64,000 bases of DNA from Chthoniobacterales bacterium (GTDB lineage: Bacteria; Verrucomicrobiota; Verrucomicrobiia; Chthoniobacterales; UBA10450): positions 22,945-86,944 of the forward strand of contig QHBM01000063.1 in the NCBI GenBank assembly GCA_003244145.1. The letters are read 5' to 3'. The stretch's first letter is position 1. Every line of letters starts with the position of its first letter. This document shows positions 55,700 to 64,000 of this stretch, piece after piece. The notes under the pieces were generated by a model. It had not been told where the DNA came from. It was given only the letters and a program-made list of their open reading frames with translations, and ran no database searches. The translations under genes were made by a program, and so were the position numbers.

Positions 55700-55771
55700 G
55701 GGAAGGGGGATCGACCGCACCCGCCCCGCTGAGTTCGGGCATCCCGCGCGCCGAGACCCGGCCGCGGATAA

Positions 55772-58192
55772 TTAAGAAACGAGAGAGGGAATCTCTACGA
55801 CATCGCCGTCGATCATAGGAGCGCGGCGGGCGATTTCTTCGGTGATATCGTTGGCGTATTCCTGGAGAAGGCGCGTTTCCCGGGCGGTGAACTGGCGCGG
55901 TTTGACGTCGAGGATGCAGAGAGAACCGATGGGCTGGCCGCTGGCCGCGCGAATGGGTGCTCCGGCGTAGAAGCGCAGGCCGCGCTCGCGCAGGAGCGGG
56001 TTGTTCGCGAAGCGCCGGTCGCGCGCCAGATCTTCGAGGACCAGCAACTCGTTGCTGGCGACGACGTGGCCGCAAATCGAGATGTCGCGTGCGATGTGGC
56101 GCGCCTGGGCCAGTTCGGCGGGGAGGCCGCTCTGGCTCTTGAAGATTTGCCGCTCGCGATCGATGAGGGTGAGGAGCGCGATCGGCACTTCGAAGATGCG
56201 CGCGACTTTCGCGGTGATGCGGTCGAAGACTCGGTCGTCGTCGTTGCTCTCGAGCAGGCCGGACTCCGCGAGTGCGGCGAGCCGGTCGTCGTCGTCCGCG
56301 GGGATGGGTGCGGGCATCATCGAGTCGCTTAGCGGCTGGGCAAAGGTAGAGATCTGGGCCAGGGCGTCAGCGAGGGTAACGACCGTCTCGTCGGCGCCGG
56401 AATCGCGCAACCGCTTGGTCGCCTCGGCGACGCGCTCGGTCGCTCCCCAAAGGCCGACGACGATCTTAAGACGGGGGAAGCGCGCGCGCAGTTTCGTGCA
56501 AAGAAAGCGCGCATGAATGACGGTGGAAGGAGCGAGAACGGAAATGCAGACGGCGTCGGCGTGATCGGCTGCGACGAGGTCGAGCAACTCGTTGGCTGGA
56601 AGTGCGGCGGAGGCATTATGCGCCTCGAAGTTTTGTTCGCGGAGCAATTGCGTGAGCATGGCGCCGGCGAACTCGTCGCGTTCGGCGCGGGCAGGCAGGC
56701 AGTAAACGCGGCAGTGCGCGATGGGCGCAATATCCGGCAGATGAGCGGTGTCGATTTGCTCCTCCTTGATTTGATCGGCGACGGCGGGACGCAAGGCGAG
56801 ATCGTCGAGGACCACGCGCAGATTTTGGCGGATCTCAGCGAGCTGTTCCTGGTCGATGCGTGCCTGGCGGGCATCGGTCTCGGCGGAGGAGATGACGGGG
56901 ATGAGCACGGAATCGTAAAGCGCGGCGAGGGAGTGTTCTTTCAAATACGCCTCCACCAGTTCGGTCTCATCCTGTTCCCCGGCCGAGAGCAAGCGGCGGT
57001 AGCAATCCTCGGCGGCAGTGAGCGGTTCTTCGTCGCTGAGCAAGACGCTGAGAAAGGCGAGCCGTGGGACGTGCCGGCCCATGACGACGAGACAAACGGT
57101 GAGCGGCGTGGCGAGGACAAGACCGAGCGGTCCCCAAAGCCACGTCCAGAAAACAGCGGCGACGATGAGCGCGATGGAGGAAACGCCGGTGTGCTTCCCG
57201 TAAAGGAGAGGCTCGAGGACGTTATTGAGGAGCAACTCAATCCCACCGAAGAGCGCGACGGTTAACACCGGCATCCTCCAGCCGGGAGAGATGGCGAGGG
57301 CGAGGAGCGTAGGCAGAATAGTCGCGACCCACGGACCGATGTAGGGGATGAAGCGGAGCACGATGCTGAGCGCGCCCCAAAGCGCGGCATTCGGCACGCC
57401 GATAAAATAAAGCCCGACGGTGATGCAGACGCCGTAGGTCACGTTTACCAGCAACTGCATCCGGAGATAACGCGCGACGCGATCGGCGGCATCGTCCATC
57501 GCGCGGGTGGTGGCGCTGATTCGCCCCTGGCCGACGAGCCGGATGAGGCGGTTGCGCAAATCCTCTCGTTGAAAAAGCATGCAGATCACGAGCACGAGCA
57601 CCAGCGCCGCGGTGCCGAGCGGCCCGAGCAGCGGAGTGATGATGGTCTGGATCAGCTCGAGGAGGTTTGCCTTCGAAGTCTCCACCACTTTGACGGTAAC
57701 GGGATTGGGAGGCGGATTCGGCGGGGATGAAATCGCGGTTTCGGGTTTGCCGGGTTCTTGGGTGATCGTCGGAGCCACGGGGCCAGTGCCGCCCGGCAGT
57801 TCCTGTTTCAATTCATCAACCGTCTGGGAAAATTTGGTGAATGCGGCGCTCTTCGGAGTGCGAAAGGCATGGAGCTTCTGGACGATGTTGCCTTTGTATT
57901 CGGGTAACTTCGTCGCGAGATCGACCAGTTGCCGAGTGACGAGCCAGCCCGCGGCGCCGGTGGCCGAGAAGATGAGAATGACCACGAACAGGACCGCCAC
58001 GATGCGACCGAGCCAGCGTTCGAGCCGGGTGACGAGGGGCGAAAGGAGAAAGGTCAGGAGCGCGGAAAGCGCGAGTGGGATGAGAAGTTCGCGTCCGAAA
58101 TAGAGCGCCACGATCACGAAAACGGTGAGGGCAAGGGTCCAAAGACCGACGAGCGCATCCGAGGCCGCGATCTTATTTTTTGGCGTCGGCAT
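55772..58192 (-). CDS. PerM/AI-2E-type membrane protein fused to a B12-binding-like domain and a GAF domain
   Basis: 806 residues. About 1-385: PerM (AI-2E exporter family) with the typical PNAALWGALSIVLRFIPYIGP and LGLVLATPLTVCLVVMGRH segments. About 385-490: helical linker (EEPLTAAEDCYRRLLSAGEQ). About 495-610: a Rossmann-like B12-binding fold (FAGAMLTQLLREQNFEAHNA, DAVCISVLAPS) lacking the DxHxxG cobalamin motif (Asp is followed by Glu). About 635-795: a GAF domain with VFDRITAKVARIFEVPIALL, HIARDISICGHVV and CILDVKPRQFTARE. Such a fusion would let a cytoplasmic sensory module control a PerM-type membrane channel. Ligand and cargo are unknown. Confidence 0.85.
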   Translation of the reverse strand: MPTPKNKIAASDALVGLWTLALTVFVIVALYFGRELLIPLALSALLTFLLSPLVTRLERWLGRIVAVLFVVILIFSATGAAGWLVTRQLVDLATKLPEYKGNIVQKLHAFRTPKSAAFTKFSQTVDELKQELPGGTGPVAPTITQEPGKPETAISSPPNPPPNPVTVKVVETSKANLLELIQTIITPLLGPLGTAALVLVLVICMLFQREDLRNRLIRLVGQGRISATTRAMDDAADRVARYLRMQLLVNVTYGVCITVGLYFIGVPNAALWGALSIVLRFIPYIGPWVATILPTLLALAISPGWRMPVLTVALFGGIELLLNNVLEPLLYGKHTGVSSIALIVAAVFWTWLWGPLGLVLATPLTVCLVVMGRHVPRLAFLSVLLSDEEPLTAAEDCYRRLLSAGEQDETELVEAYLKEHSLAALYDSVLIPVISSAETDARQARIDQEQLAEIRQNLRVVLDDLALRPAVADQIKEEQIDTAHLPDIAPIAHCRVYCLPARAERDEFAGAMLTQLLREQNFEAHNASAALPANELLDLVAADHADAVCISVLAPSTVIHARFLCTKLRARFPRLKIVVGLWGATERVAEATKRLRDSGADETVVTLADALAQISTFAQPLSDSMMPAPIPADDDDRLAALAESGLLESNDDDRVFDRITAKVARIFEVPIALLTLIDRERQIFKSQSGLPAELAQARHIARDISICGHVVASNELLVLEDLARDRRFANNPLLRERGLRFYAGAPIRAASGQPIGSLCILDVKPRQFTARETRLLQEYANDITEEIARRAPMIDGDVVEIPSLVS

Positions 58193-58427
58193 GAGAAGTA
58201 AAGATGCGGAGGGCCTGGCATTCAGCGCGTGCTGGCAACCCAGCCGCCCCGATTGATCTCCGAGCCCTCTGCAAGGAGAAATCGTGCGCTGCGAGCGCCG
58301 TGGGCGTGCGGCGTTTCAGAATTGGAAGACAAAACCGCGCCGCGACGGCGTAATTATCTTTCAGGAACCTTTCCAGAGGCGGAAGATTCCCGAATCCAAT
58401 CGCGGTCCATTCAACATCTAAATTCAT

Positions 58428-60848
58428 ATGATGACTGATCTTCGTTTCGCTCTGCGGCAGCTTCGCAAATCGCCGGGGTTCACCCTTCTCGCGGTGATCA
58501 CGCTCACGCTCGGGATCGGGCTCAACACGGCGATCTTTAGTTTGATCAACGATCTCTTCCTGCGCGGACTCCCGTTCCGCGACGCCAATCGTCTCGTCCA
58601 TCTCTATGCCAATCCGAAGCAGCTAGGCGTCAATCAGTTTCCGATCTCGGCCCCGCGTTACATGCTTTATCGCGACGGCCAGACTATTTTCGACGGGTTC
58701 GCGGCCGAGAACGGTCTCGGCGCCACCCTGACCGGTTTGGGTGATCCCGTTCAGATCGCGGTCTTCAAAGTCACCGCGAACTGGTTCGACGTTCTCGGCG
58801 TGACTCCGATTCGTGGCCGCAATTTTCTTCCCCAGGAAGAGGAAGGCGCCGACGTCGCGCTGGTCACGGAGAAATTCTGGCAGAATCGCATGGGTGGCGA
58901 CCCGAACGTGCTTGGCCGCAGTGTCACGCTCGACGGCGTGGCGCACACGATCGTGGGCGTGATTCCGAACCTGCCGGCGAATTGGGTCGGCCCGCAGGGC
59001 AATGAAGTCTGGACGACGAAGCCGTTCGTCATCCCGGGTTTCTCGCACGAACGCATGATGCGCGGCACCGCGTTTCTGCGCGTCATCGGACGAATGAAAC
59101 CCGGCCAGACGATGGACCAGGTGCGCGCGGCGCTGCCCGCGCTCGACCAAAGTTATAAGACGCAATTCCCAGGAAAGATCGATGCGGAGCTTCCGACCTT
59201 CATCAAAGATTTGCGCGAAGACGTAAGCGGCGATCTGCGCCCGGCGTTTGCGACGTTGCTCGCCGCGGTTGCGTTCGTGTTGTTGATCGCGTGCAGCAAC
59301 GTGGCCAATCTCTTGCTCGTTAGGTTCAGCGGCCGCCGGCGCGAAATCGCGCTGCGCATGGCCATCGGAGCGTCGCGCGCGAGCGTCATGCGTCTTTTTG
59401 TTTTCGAAAGTCTGCTCGTGAGCGTGCTGGCCGGGATCGTCGGTGCGGCGTTCGCCTGGCAAGTCGTCCCGCTCGTGCCGAAAATGGCGGCGAACTTTCT
59501 CCCGCTTCCGGAGAACTATCACGTCGGTCTCTCGCTTCCGTTGCTCGGATTCACCATTGCGTTGTCGATCCTGACCGGGTTGCTCATGGGCGTTTATCCC
59601 GCCCTGCAAAGTTCGCGCGCTGATCTAATCGATGGTTTGAAGGAGGGCGGCCGCGGCACTGCCGGCAGCATGAAGCAACAACGCTTCCGCAAAATCCTGG
59701 TCGGCGCGCAGGTCGCGCTCTCGGTGACGTTGCTCGCAGGCGCGGCGCTGGTCATCACCAGTTTTATTCGCCTCAGTCACACCGACCTCGGATTCAATCC
59801 GACTAATCTCTGGGTCGGCTTCGTCACCATGCCGCAGGCGACCTATCCCGACGTCGCCGCGCGCGCGCGTTTCGGCGATCGGGTGGATAAGACGCTGAAA
59901 ACTGTTTTCGAATTGAAAAACTCTACGGTGAGCGGCGACTTCCCGCTGGCTGGCGGCAATCAAACCCTTTACACCCGGCCTGAGGGCAACGTGTTGCCGG
60001 TGCCGCAACGCGCGGCCGCGCCATCACACGATGTGGCCCCGGGATGGTTCAAAACCTGGGACGTGCCGATTTTGTCCGGACGCGAATTCGACGAACACGA
60101 CGTGGCCGATCATCCCAACGTCGTGTTGATCAGCGCCGCGGGTGCAAAAAAGAATTTTCCGAACGAGAACGCGGTTGGAAAAACGCTCCTGGTCACGAGC
60201 GGCAGTGTGCCGGTGGAGATCATCGGCATTGTCGGCGATGTGCGCTCCAATCGCGTGGCGGAACAGAACGACATGGAATTTTATCGGCCGTGGGCGCAGG
60301 AAAATTTTCCGTTCATGACGATAACGGTGAGGAGCCATCTCAAACCCGATGCGGTAACCAAGCTCGTGCAGGCGACGGTGAATACGATCGATCCGACGCT
60401 GGCCATCGCTCAACCGCAATCGATGGATACGATCGTCGCGCAGGCACTAGGACAGGCGAAATTGATGATGACGTTGCTCGGGATTTTCGCGGGCGTGGCG
60501 CTGTTGCTGGCAACGGTCGGGATTTATGGCGCGGTCGCTTACACGGTGGAGCAACGCACGGGCGAGATCGGGGTGCGGATGGCGCTGGGCGCGCAAACCA
60601 TGGATGTGATGCAACTCGTAGTGATGCAGGGAATGACGCCCGTAGTGTTCGGATTGGTCGTGGGATTAGCGGCGGCGCTGGCGCTCGGTCGCTTGATCGC
60701 GGCGCAGCTCTACCAGGTCTCGGCGCATAATCCGGTGTTGTTGCTCGGGACGGCGACAGTGCTGGCGTTGGCCGCGCTGCTCGCGTGTTTGTTTCCCGCG
60801 CGACGCGCGACGTTGCTGAATCCAGTGCAGGCGTTGCGCGCGGAGTAG
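58428..60848 (+). CDS. ADOP-family ABC-type permease (duplicated FtsX domains)
   Basis: 806 residues. MMTDLRFALRQLRKSPGFTLL is the diagnostic ADOP start. Layout: first helix, a ~200-residue MacB-like periplasmic domain (about 50-265), three helices of FtsX repeat 1 (about 275-405, with VANLLLVRFSGRRREIALRM), another helix and periplasmic domain (about 425-660), then FtsX repeat 2 (about 670-800, AVAYTVEQRTGEIGVRMALG). Permeases of this type partner with LolD-like ATPases for macrolide/peptide export or lipoprotein handling. No ATPase gene is in the window, which is common for these orphan permeases. Confidence 0.92.
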   Translation: MMTDLRFALRQLRKSPGFTLLAVITLTLGIGLNTAIFSLINDLFLRGLPFRDANRLVHLYANPKQLGVNQFPISAPRYMLYRDGQTIFDGFAAENGLGATLTGLGDPVQIAVFKVTANWFDVLGVTPIRGRNFLPQEEEGADVALVTEKFWQNRMGGDPNVLGRSVTLDGVAHTIVGVIPNLPANWVGPQGNEVWTTKPFVIPGFSHERMMRGTAFLRVIGRMKPGQTMDQVRAALPALDQSYKTQFPGKIDAELPTFIKDLREDVSGDLRPAFATLLAAVAFVLLIACSNVANLLLVRFSGRRREIALRMAIGASRASVMRLFVFESLLVSVLAGIVGAAFAWQVVPLVPKMAANFLPLPENYHVGLSLPLLGFTIALSILTGLLMGVYPALQSSRADLIDGLKEGGRGTAGSMKQQRFRKILVGAQVALSVTLLAGAALVITSFIRLSHTDLGFNPTNLWVGFVTMPQATYPDVAARARFGDRVDKTLKTVFELKNSTVSGDFPLAGGNQTLYTRPEGNVLPVPQRAAAPSHDVAPGWFKTWDVPILSGREFDEHDVADHPNVVLISAAGAKKNFPNENAVGKTLLVTSGSVPVEIIGIVGDVRSNRVAEQNDMEFYRPWAQENFPFMTITVRSHLKPDAVTKLVQATVNTIDPTLAIAQPQSMDTIVAQALGQAKLMMTLLGIFAGVALLLATVGIYGAVAYTVEQRTGEIGVRMALGAQTMDVMQLVVMQGMTPVVFGLVVGLAAALALGRLIAAQLYQVSAHNPVLLLGTATVLALAALLACLFPARRATLLNPVQALRAE

Positions 60849-60945
60849 GGGTAGGGGCGATTGACCCCAATCGCCCGCAGGCGGTTCGTCAGCCTCGCCG
60901 TACCCGGGCTGATTCAGGTAATGCCCCGCAATTAACGAGGGATTG

Positions 60946-61052
60946 CTACGGGATATTATAGATCTCGACCAATCCAACGCCGGGGGAGGTTATCGCTGCC
61001 GCCAACGAATCGCGGGTGGCATCAGTCCTTTGCTCATACCCCCGAGCTTTTC
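60946..61052 (-). pseudogene. Relic of an adhesin-type C-terminus
   Basis: One frame, open from about 61050 to the TAG at 60946-60948, ends AITSPGVGLVEIYNIP, matching the closing strand of the neighbouring adhesin (GTGVVEIYFIQ). No start or upstream domain remains in frame. It lies 100 nt beyond the adhesin stop and is most simply the 3' end of a former second copy of the C-terminal module. Confidence 0.6.
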
Positions 61053-61054
61053 CA

Positions 61055-64000
61055 CTACTGAATGAAATAAATTTCCACCACTCCAGTGCCGGTAGCTTCA
61101 GGCTTACCCCTCACCTGCGCGGTGTATTGCCCGGGCGGGATCGTCTGGATAAGGGCTGCCTCCAAAGCGTTGCTCGGTTGCAGTCCGGTTGCTTCTAGCT
61201 CCTGCTGCTGGTCCGTCATCCAGTCGTCATTCTCCCGGACGATCGCGCCGTTCTGGTCCCTTAGTTGAAGGGTCGTGTCGGCCAAGGCGTTGGTGATACC
61301 GAAAGCCAACAGGGAAGGACCCACCGCGCGAATCACGACTCTGACCGATCCGTTCTGCACAATAAACCCGGCCGTCAGCAGTCCGTCACCCGGCTGAACC
61401 AAACCTCTCGTCCCCACGTTGACGAGCCGGGCAGGCGACGCCGCGCTGAGATCGAAGGCGTCGACCAGACCTGTCCCAACACTGTTACCCGAACCGTGCA
61501 CCACCGCCGTGTATTGGCCGGGGGCAAGGTTGGCGATAATCGCGGACTCCAGGTCTTTGGTCGGTGCGAGTCCGCTGGCGCTAATCTCCGCGGACTGATC
61601 GCTGGTAATGAGACCTCCCACCTGAGTGGTTTTCCAATCGTCATTCGAGGCAACCTTCACATTATTCCCATTATTCGCATCAAAGATATCCAAGGTCGGA
61701 TTTGCCAGGAAATCAGTGATCCCAAAGCCCTCCAGGAACGGGCCGAGTGCACGCACCAATATTTTCTTCGTCGAGCCGGCCGGCCCTTGCACGATGAAAC
61801 CTTGGATCAGGGCATTGGGATCCTTGCCGACAGGGAGTCGGGTCGAAACATTAACGGCGAGACCCGGCGTCCCCGACGGTGTCGGAGTAGGTGTCGGAGT
61901 AGGTGTGGCTGTTGGGGTTGCAGTAGGTGTGGCTGTTGGGGTTGCAGTAGGCGTAGCGGTAGGTGTTGCCGTAGGGGTCGCTGTAGGAGTAGGCGTTGGC
62001 GTTGGTGTTGGTGTTGGTGTTGGCCCACCAGTTTGCACTTCGAGGGCGCCAATGTCGCTACCATCGCCTCCGACCGCGTTAGCTACGCTTGGATTGTCAA
62101 CTATCCTCTTCGATCCGCGCTGATCGGTCGCCAGTCCGAACGATTTCCCGGCGTCGATGGCCACGCTGTTGGCTGTAAGAGTGAAAGTGTCAGTCGGTCC
62201 GCCGTTGTTGGATGGCGGCCCGAGCACACCGGCGGGCAAAAGCGAGACATCCGTGCCTTTGATATCTCCAGTCGCGGTAAAGCCGGTGCTGTGATCGCCG
62301 GTGCCTAACAAGTTGTAGCCGCCGGAAATGAATGCGCCGTCCACATCCGCGCCGCCGCCACCGTTTGCGCTGTTGTTTGCACTGATGGTGTCGCTCACCG
62401 TGGCGCTGCCTCCGCTGATGTTCGCGATCCCGCCACTGGCTCGGCCGGGCGAACCGTTCCCACTGGAGCCAGTGCCTCCGCTGCTGTTACCGCCCGCGTT
62501 GCTGCTTATCGTGCAGGCCGTCATAGTCAACTGGCCCGCATTGCCGACGGCCCCTCCATTTCCCGCGCCACCGTTTCCACCAATGGTACTATCGGCGCCG
62601 TTACCGCCGCGAGCGATGTTAGCGTAGAAAGAACAATTGGTAATCGTCAGAGCATGAGCCGTCTCATTGAAGACCGCGCCGCCCTGGCCCGCCCCGCCGT
62701 TGGCGCCGGTCGTTCTGCCCACTGCGGACACGGCGTTACCGCCTGTGGCCATATTTACGGAAAACGTGCAACGATTCAGCGTGAGAATGCCGGCGCTATA
62801 AATCGCGCCCCCCTGTCCTGTTCCGCCAGAGCCGCTGGAGCCGTGCAGTTGGGTACCGTTGCCGCCTGCCGCGCTATTTGCGGTGAACATGCAGTCGTTC
62901 ACGGTCAAATCCGCCGTATTGGAAATCCCGCCGCCCATGCCTGGCTGTCCGATCGATCCGCTCGCGATTCCATCTCGAATCGTCAACGAGGAGACCGTGC
63001 TCGCGCCGCCTGTGAAATTGAAAACGCGGGTAGCGCCGTTGCCACTTACCGCCAGCGTCCGCGCGCCGGGTCCCTGAATATTAACAGAATCCGAAATCGA
63101 CAGCGGCCCAAGCACCAGGGTGATTATCCCGGTGACGTTGCCCCCGAAGGTAACGGAGTTACCTCCAGCCACGCCATTAGCCGTATTGATGGCTTCGCGC
63201 AGGGTGCAATCGCCGAAGCTACAGGAACCATCGTCATGGTCGTCCGTCGTCGTAACAACAAAAGTGGTTCCAGTTTGGGCCGCATCCATTTCGACCGCGC
63301 CGATATCGCTGCCATCGCCGCCGCTGGCATTGGGAATGTTCGCATTATCGATCGGGCGCGGAAAACCGCGTTGATCGGTCGTGACACTGAAGTTCTTGCC
63401 TTTGTCCAAGGCCGGGCTGCCGGTGAGCAAAGCCATCGTTTCCGTAGGACCGCCGTTGTCCTGTAGCGGGCCCAGCTTGGGGTCGGTGTTTATCTGGTCG
63501 CCGGTAGCGGTAAGGAAGCCGCCGGCATTGTCACTGCTTAAGTTGTAACCATGCGACGTAACGCTTGCGCCCAGACCAGTGTTGATGAGATTGGCGCCCG
63601 GCGTGGTGTTCGCGCTGTAGAGAATCGTATCTTCAAGGGTCAGCGGTGCCCGGCCATTAGCCGTCCCGAGGTTGTAGATTCCGCCGCCATTGGGCGCCCC
63701 ATTATCGCCCAGGGTGCTGGCAGTAACGGTGAGACTTGATATATAACCATCCCCGTTCCCGACGTTGTAGATTCCGCCTCCAACGGCCGCATTGTTCTTG
63801 GAGAGCGTAGAGTTAACTATCTTCAAAACGCCGTCGTAGTTCGCGACTCCACCGCCGTTGCTGTTCGCGGTATTGTTGGCCAGGGTGCAATTGACGATCG
63901 TGGTCGTCCCGAGCGCACTGTAAATTGCTCCGCCTACGGATTGGGAAGCGCTATTATTATAGAAAAAGCTATTGCGCGCCACGATCGTTGGTGACGAGCC
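61055..64000 (-). CDS. Beta-helix adhesin with choice-of-anchor Q domains (5' end outside window)
   Basis: At least 981 codons, open to the window edge at 64000. Residues (window numbering from 64000) about 1-245 and 255-640: parallel beta-helix/polymorphic-membrane-protein-like repeats (GGAIYSALGTTTIVNCTLAN, GGGIYNVGNG), each ending in a choice-of-anchor-Q closure such as SPALDKGKNF and GGDGSDIGAVEMD or GALEVQ. Then a Pro/Thr/Ala hexamer linker of about 48 residues and two copies of a C-terminal ~130-residue module (ALIQGFIVQGPAGSTKKILV, LTAGFIVQNGSVRVVIRAVG), each ending in a TGLV/GVV strand. It is a large secreted or surface protein, probably exported via its missing N-terminus. Confidence 0.88.
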   Translation of the reverse strand, partial: GSSPTIVARNSFFYNNSASQSVGGAIYSALGTTTIVNCTLANNTANSNGGGVANYDGVLKIVNSTLSKNNAAVGGGIYNVGNGDGYISSLTVTASTLGDNGAPNGGGIYNLGTANGRAPLTLEDTILYSANTTPGANLINTGLGASVTSHGYNLSSDNAGGFLTATGDQINTDPKLGPLQDNGGPTETMALLTGSPALDKGKNFSVTTDQRGFPRPIDNANIPNASGGDGSDIGAVEMDAAQTGTTFVVTTTDDHDDGSCSFGDCTLREAINTANGVAGGNSVTFGGNVTGIITLVLGPLSISDSVNIQGPGARTLAVSGNGATRVFNFTGGASTVSSLTIRDGIASGSIGQPGMGGGISNTADLTVNDCMFTANSAAGGNGTQLHGSSGSGGTGQGGAIYSAGILTLNRCTFSVNMATGGNAVSAVGRTTGANGGAGQGGAVFNETAHALTITNCSFYANIARGGNGADSTIGGNGGAGNGGAVGNAGQLTMTACTISSNAGGNSSGGTGSSGNGSPGRASGGIANISGGSATVSDTISANNSANGGGGADVDGAFISGGYNLLGTGDHSTGFTATGDIKGTDVSLLPAGVLGPPSNNGGPTDTFTLTANSVAIDAGKSFGLATDQRGSKRIVDNPSVANAVGGDGSDIGALEVQTGGPTPTPTPTPTPTPTATPTATPTATPTATPTATPTATPTATPTPTPTPTPSGTPGLAVNVSTRLPVGKDPNALIQGFIVQGPAGSTKKILVRALGPFLEGFGITDFLANPTLDIFDANNGNNVKVASNDDWKTTQVGGLITSDQSAEISASGLAPTKDLESAIIANLAPGQYTAVVHGSGNSVGTGLVDAFDLSAASPARLVNVGTRGLVQPGDGLLTAGFIVQNGSVRVVIRAVGPSLLAFGITNALADTTLQLRDQNGAIVRENDDWMTDQQQELEATGLQPSNALEAALIQTIPPGQYTAQVRGKPEATGTGVVEIYFIQ
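61879..62023 (-). repeat. Hexanucleotide repeats encoding a PT/AT-rich linker
   Basis: Coding-strand repeats of six-base units give PTPTPT and PTATPT runs of about 48 residues between the second choice-of-anchor Q domain and the C-terminal modules. Such repeats can change length by slippage in six-base steps without shifting frame. Confidence 0.85.

Noticed and set aside
61879-62023. CRISPR-like short repeats
   Set aside because: Units are six bases without spacers and encode an in-frame Pro/Thr linker in the adhesin.

Overview
The window (about 60% G+C by eye, densely coded on both strands) looks like chromosomal DNA of a soil-type Verrucomicrobiota bacterium, possibly of the Chthoniobacterales. 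That placement is an inference from gene content: an Mpa/ARC-type AAA ATPase, a TonB-dependent receptor, an ADOP-type permease, choice-of-anchor Q adhesins with PT-repeat linkers, plant-type LRR proteins, and many TolB-like/TPR membrane proteins. No rRNA or phylogenetic marker alignment was available to confirm it.

Region 1 (1-4.7 kb, minus strand) holds four tightly spaced genes: a TIR-domain protein, a membrane-anchored beta-sandwich protein in another frame overlapping it by 4 nt, a proteasome-type AAA unfoldase and an exported DUF885 metallopeptidase (cut by the window edge). A tRNA-Asp follows. Region 2 (4.9-25 kb) is mostly housekeeping and metabolism: an FdhF/YdeP oxidoreductase, an LRR protein, a zinc alcohol dehydrogenase, a pepE-ornithine cyclodeaminase pair, an exported protein, a large TonB-dependent receptor, Ddl, a fused membrane/spermidine-synthase protein, a receptor-plug mini-protein, MetG and a methyltransferase. 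Region 3 (23-34.9 kb) has two divergent paralogous APC-family permeases with USP-like tails, one preceded by a c-di-AMP (ydaO/yuaA-type) riboswitch; an ATP-grasp/zinc-peptidase pair; a decayed DUF4160-DUF2442 module; an ammonium transporter followed by an outer-membrane porin; an MgtC-like protein; and an exported metallo-beta-lactamase-fold protein whose N-terminus runs through a REP-like repeat.

Region 4 (34.9-49.2 kb) is the most striking: seven intact tandem paralogues plus two relics, all on the minus strand and mostly joined by 4-nt stop/start overlaps. Each has an N-terminal membrane module, a TolB/FlgO-like domain and TPRs. There are signs of gene conversion and copy loss. Region 5 (49.3-53.8 kb) is an accessory island: palindromic repeats, a stacked toxin-antitoxin cluster (two antitoxin-like genes without toxins, then DUF433/DUF5615), the second copy of the DUF4160-DUF2442 module, and a likely type II restriction-modification pair with a PvuII-like methyltransferase. 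Region 6 (53.9-64 kb) has an exported protein, an EamA transporter, a PerM/B12-binding-like/GAF fusion, an ADOP permease and the C-terminal 980 residues of a beta-helix adhesin, with a relic of a similar C-terminus beyond it.

Across the window the octamer CCTAACGA (or its complement) occurs at least 16 times, on both strands and in different reading frames, often forcing rare codons. This is far above base-composition expectation and may be a genome-wide signal word.
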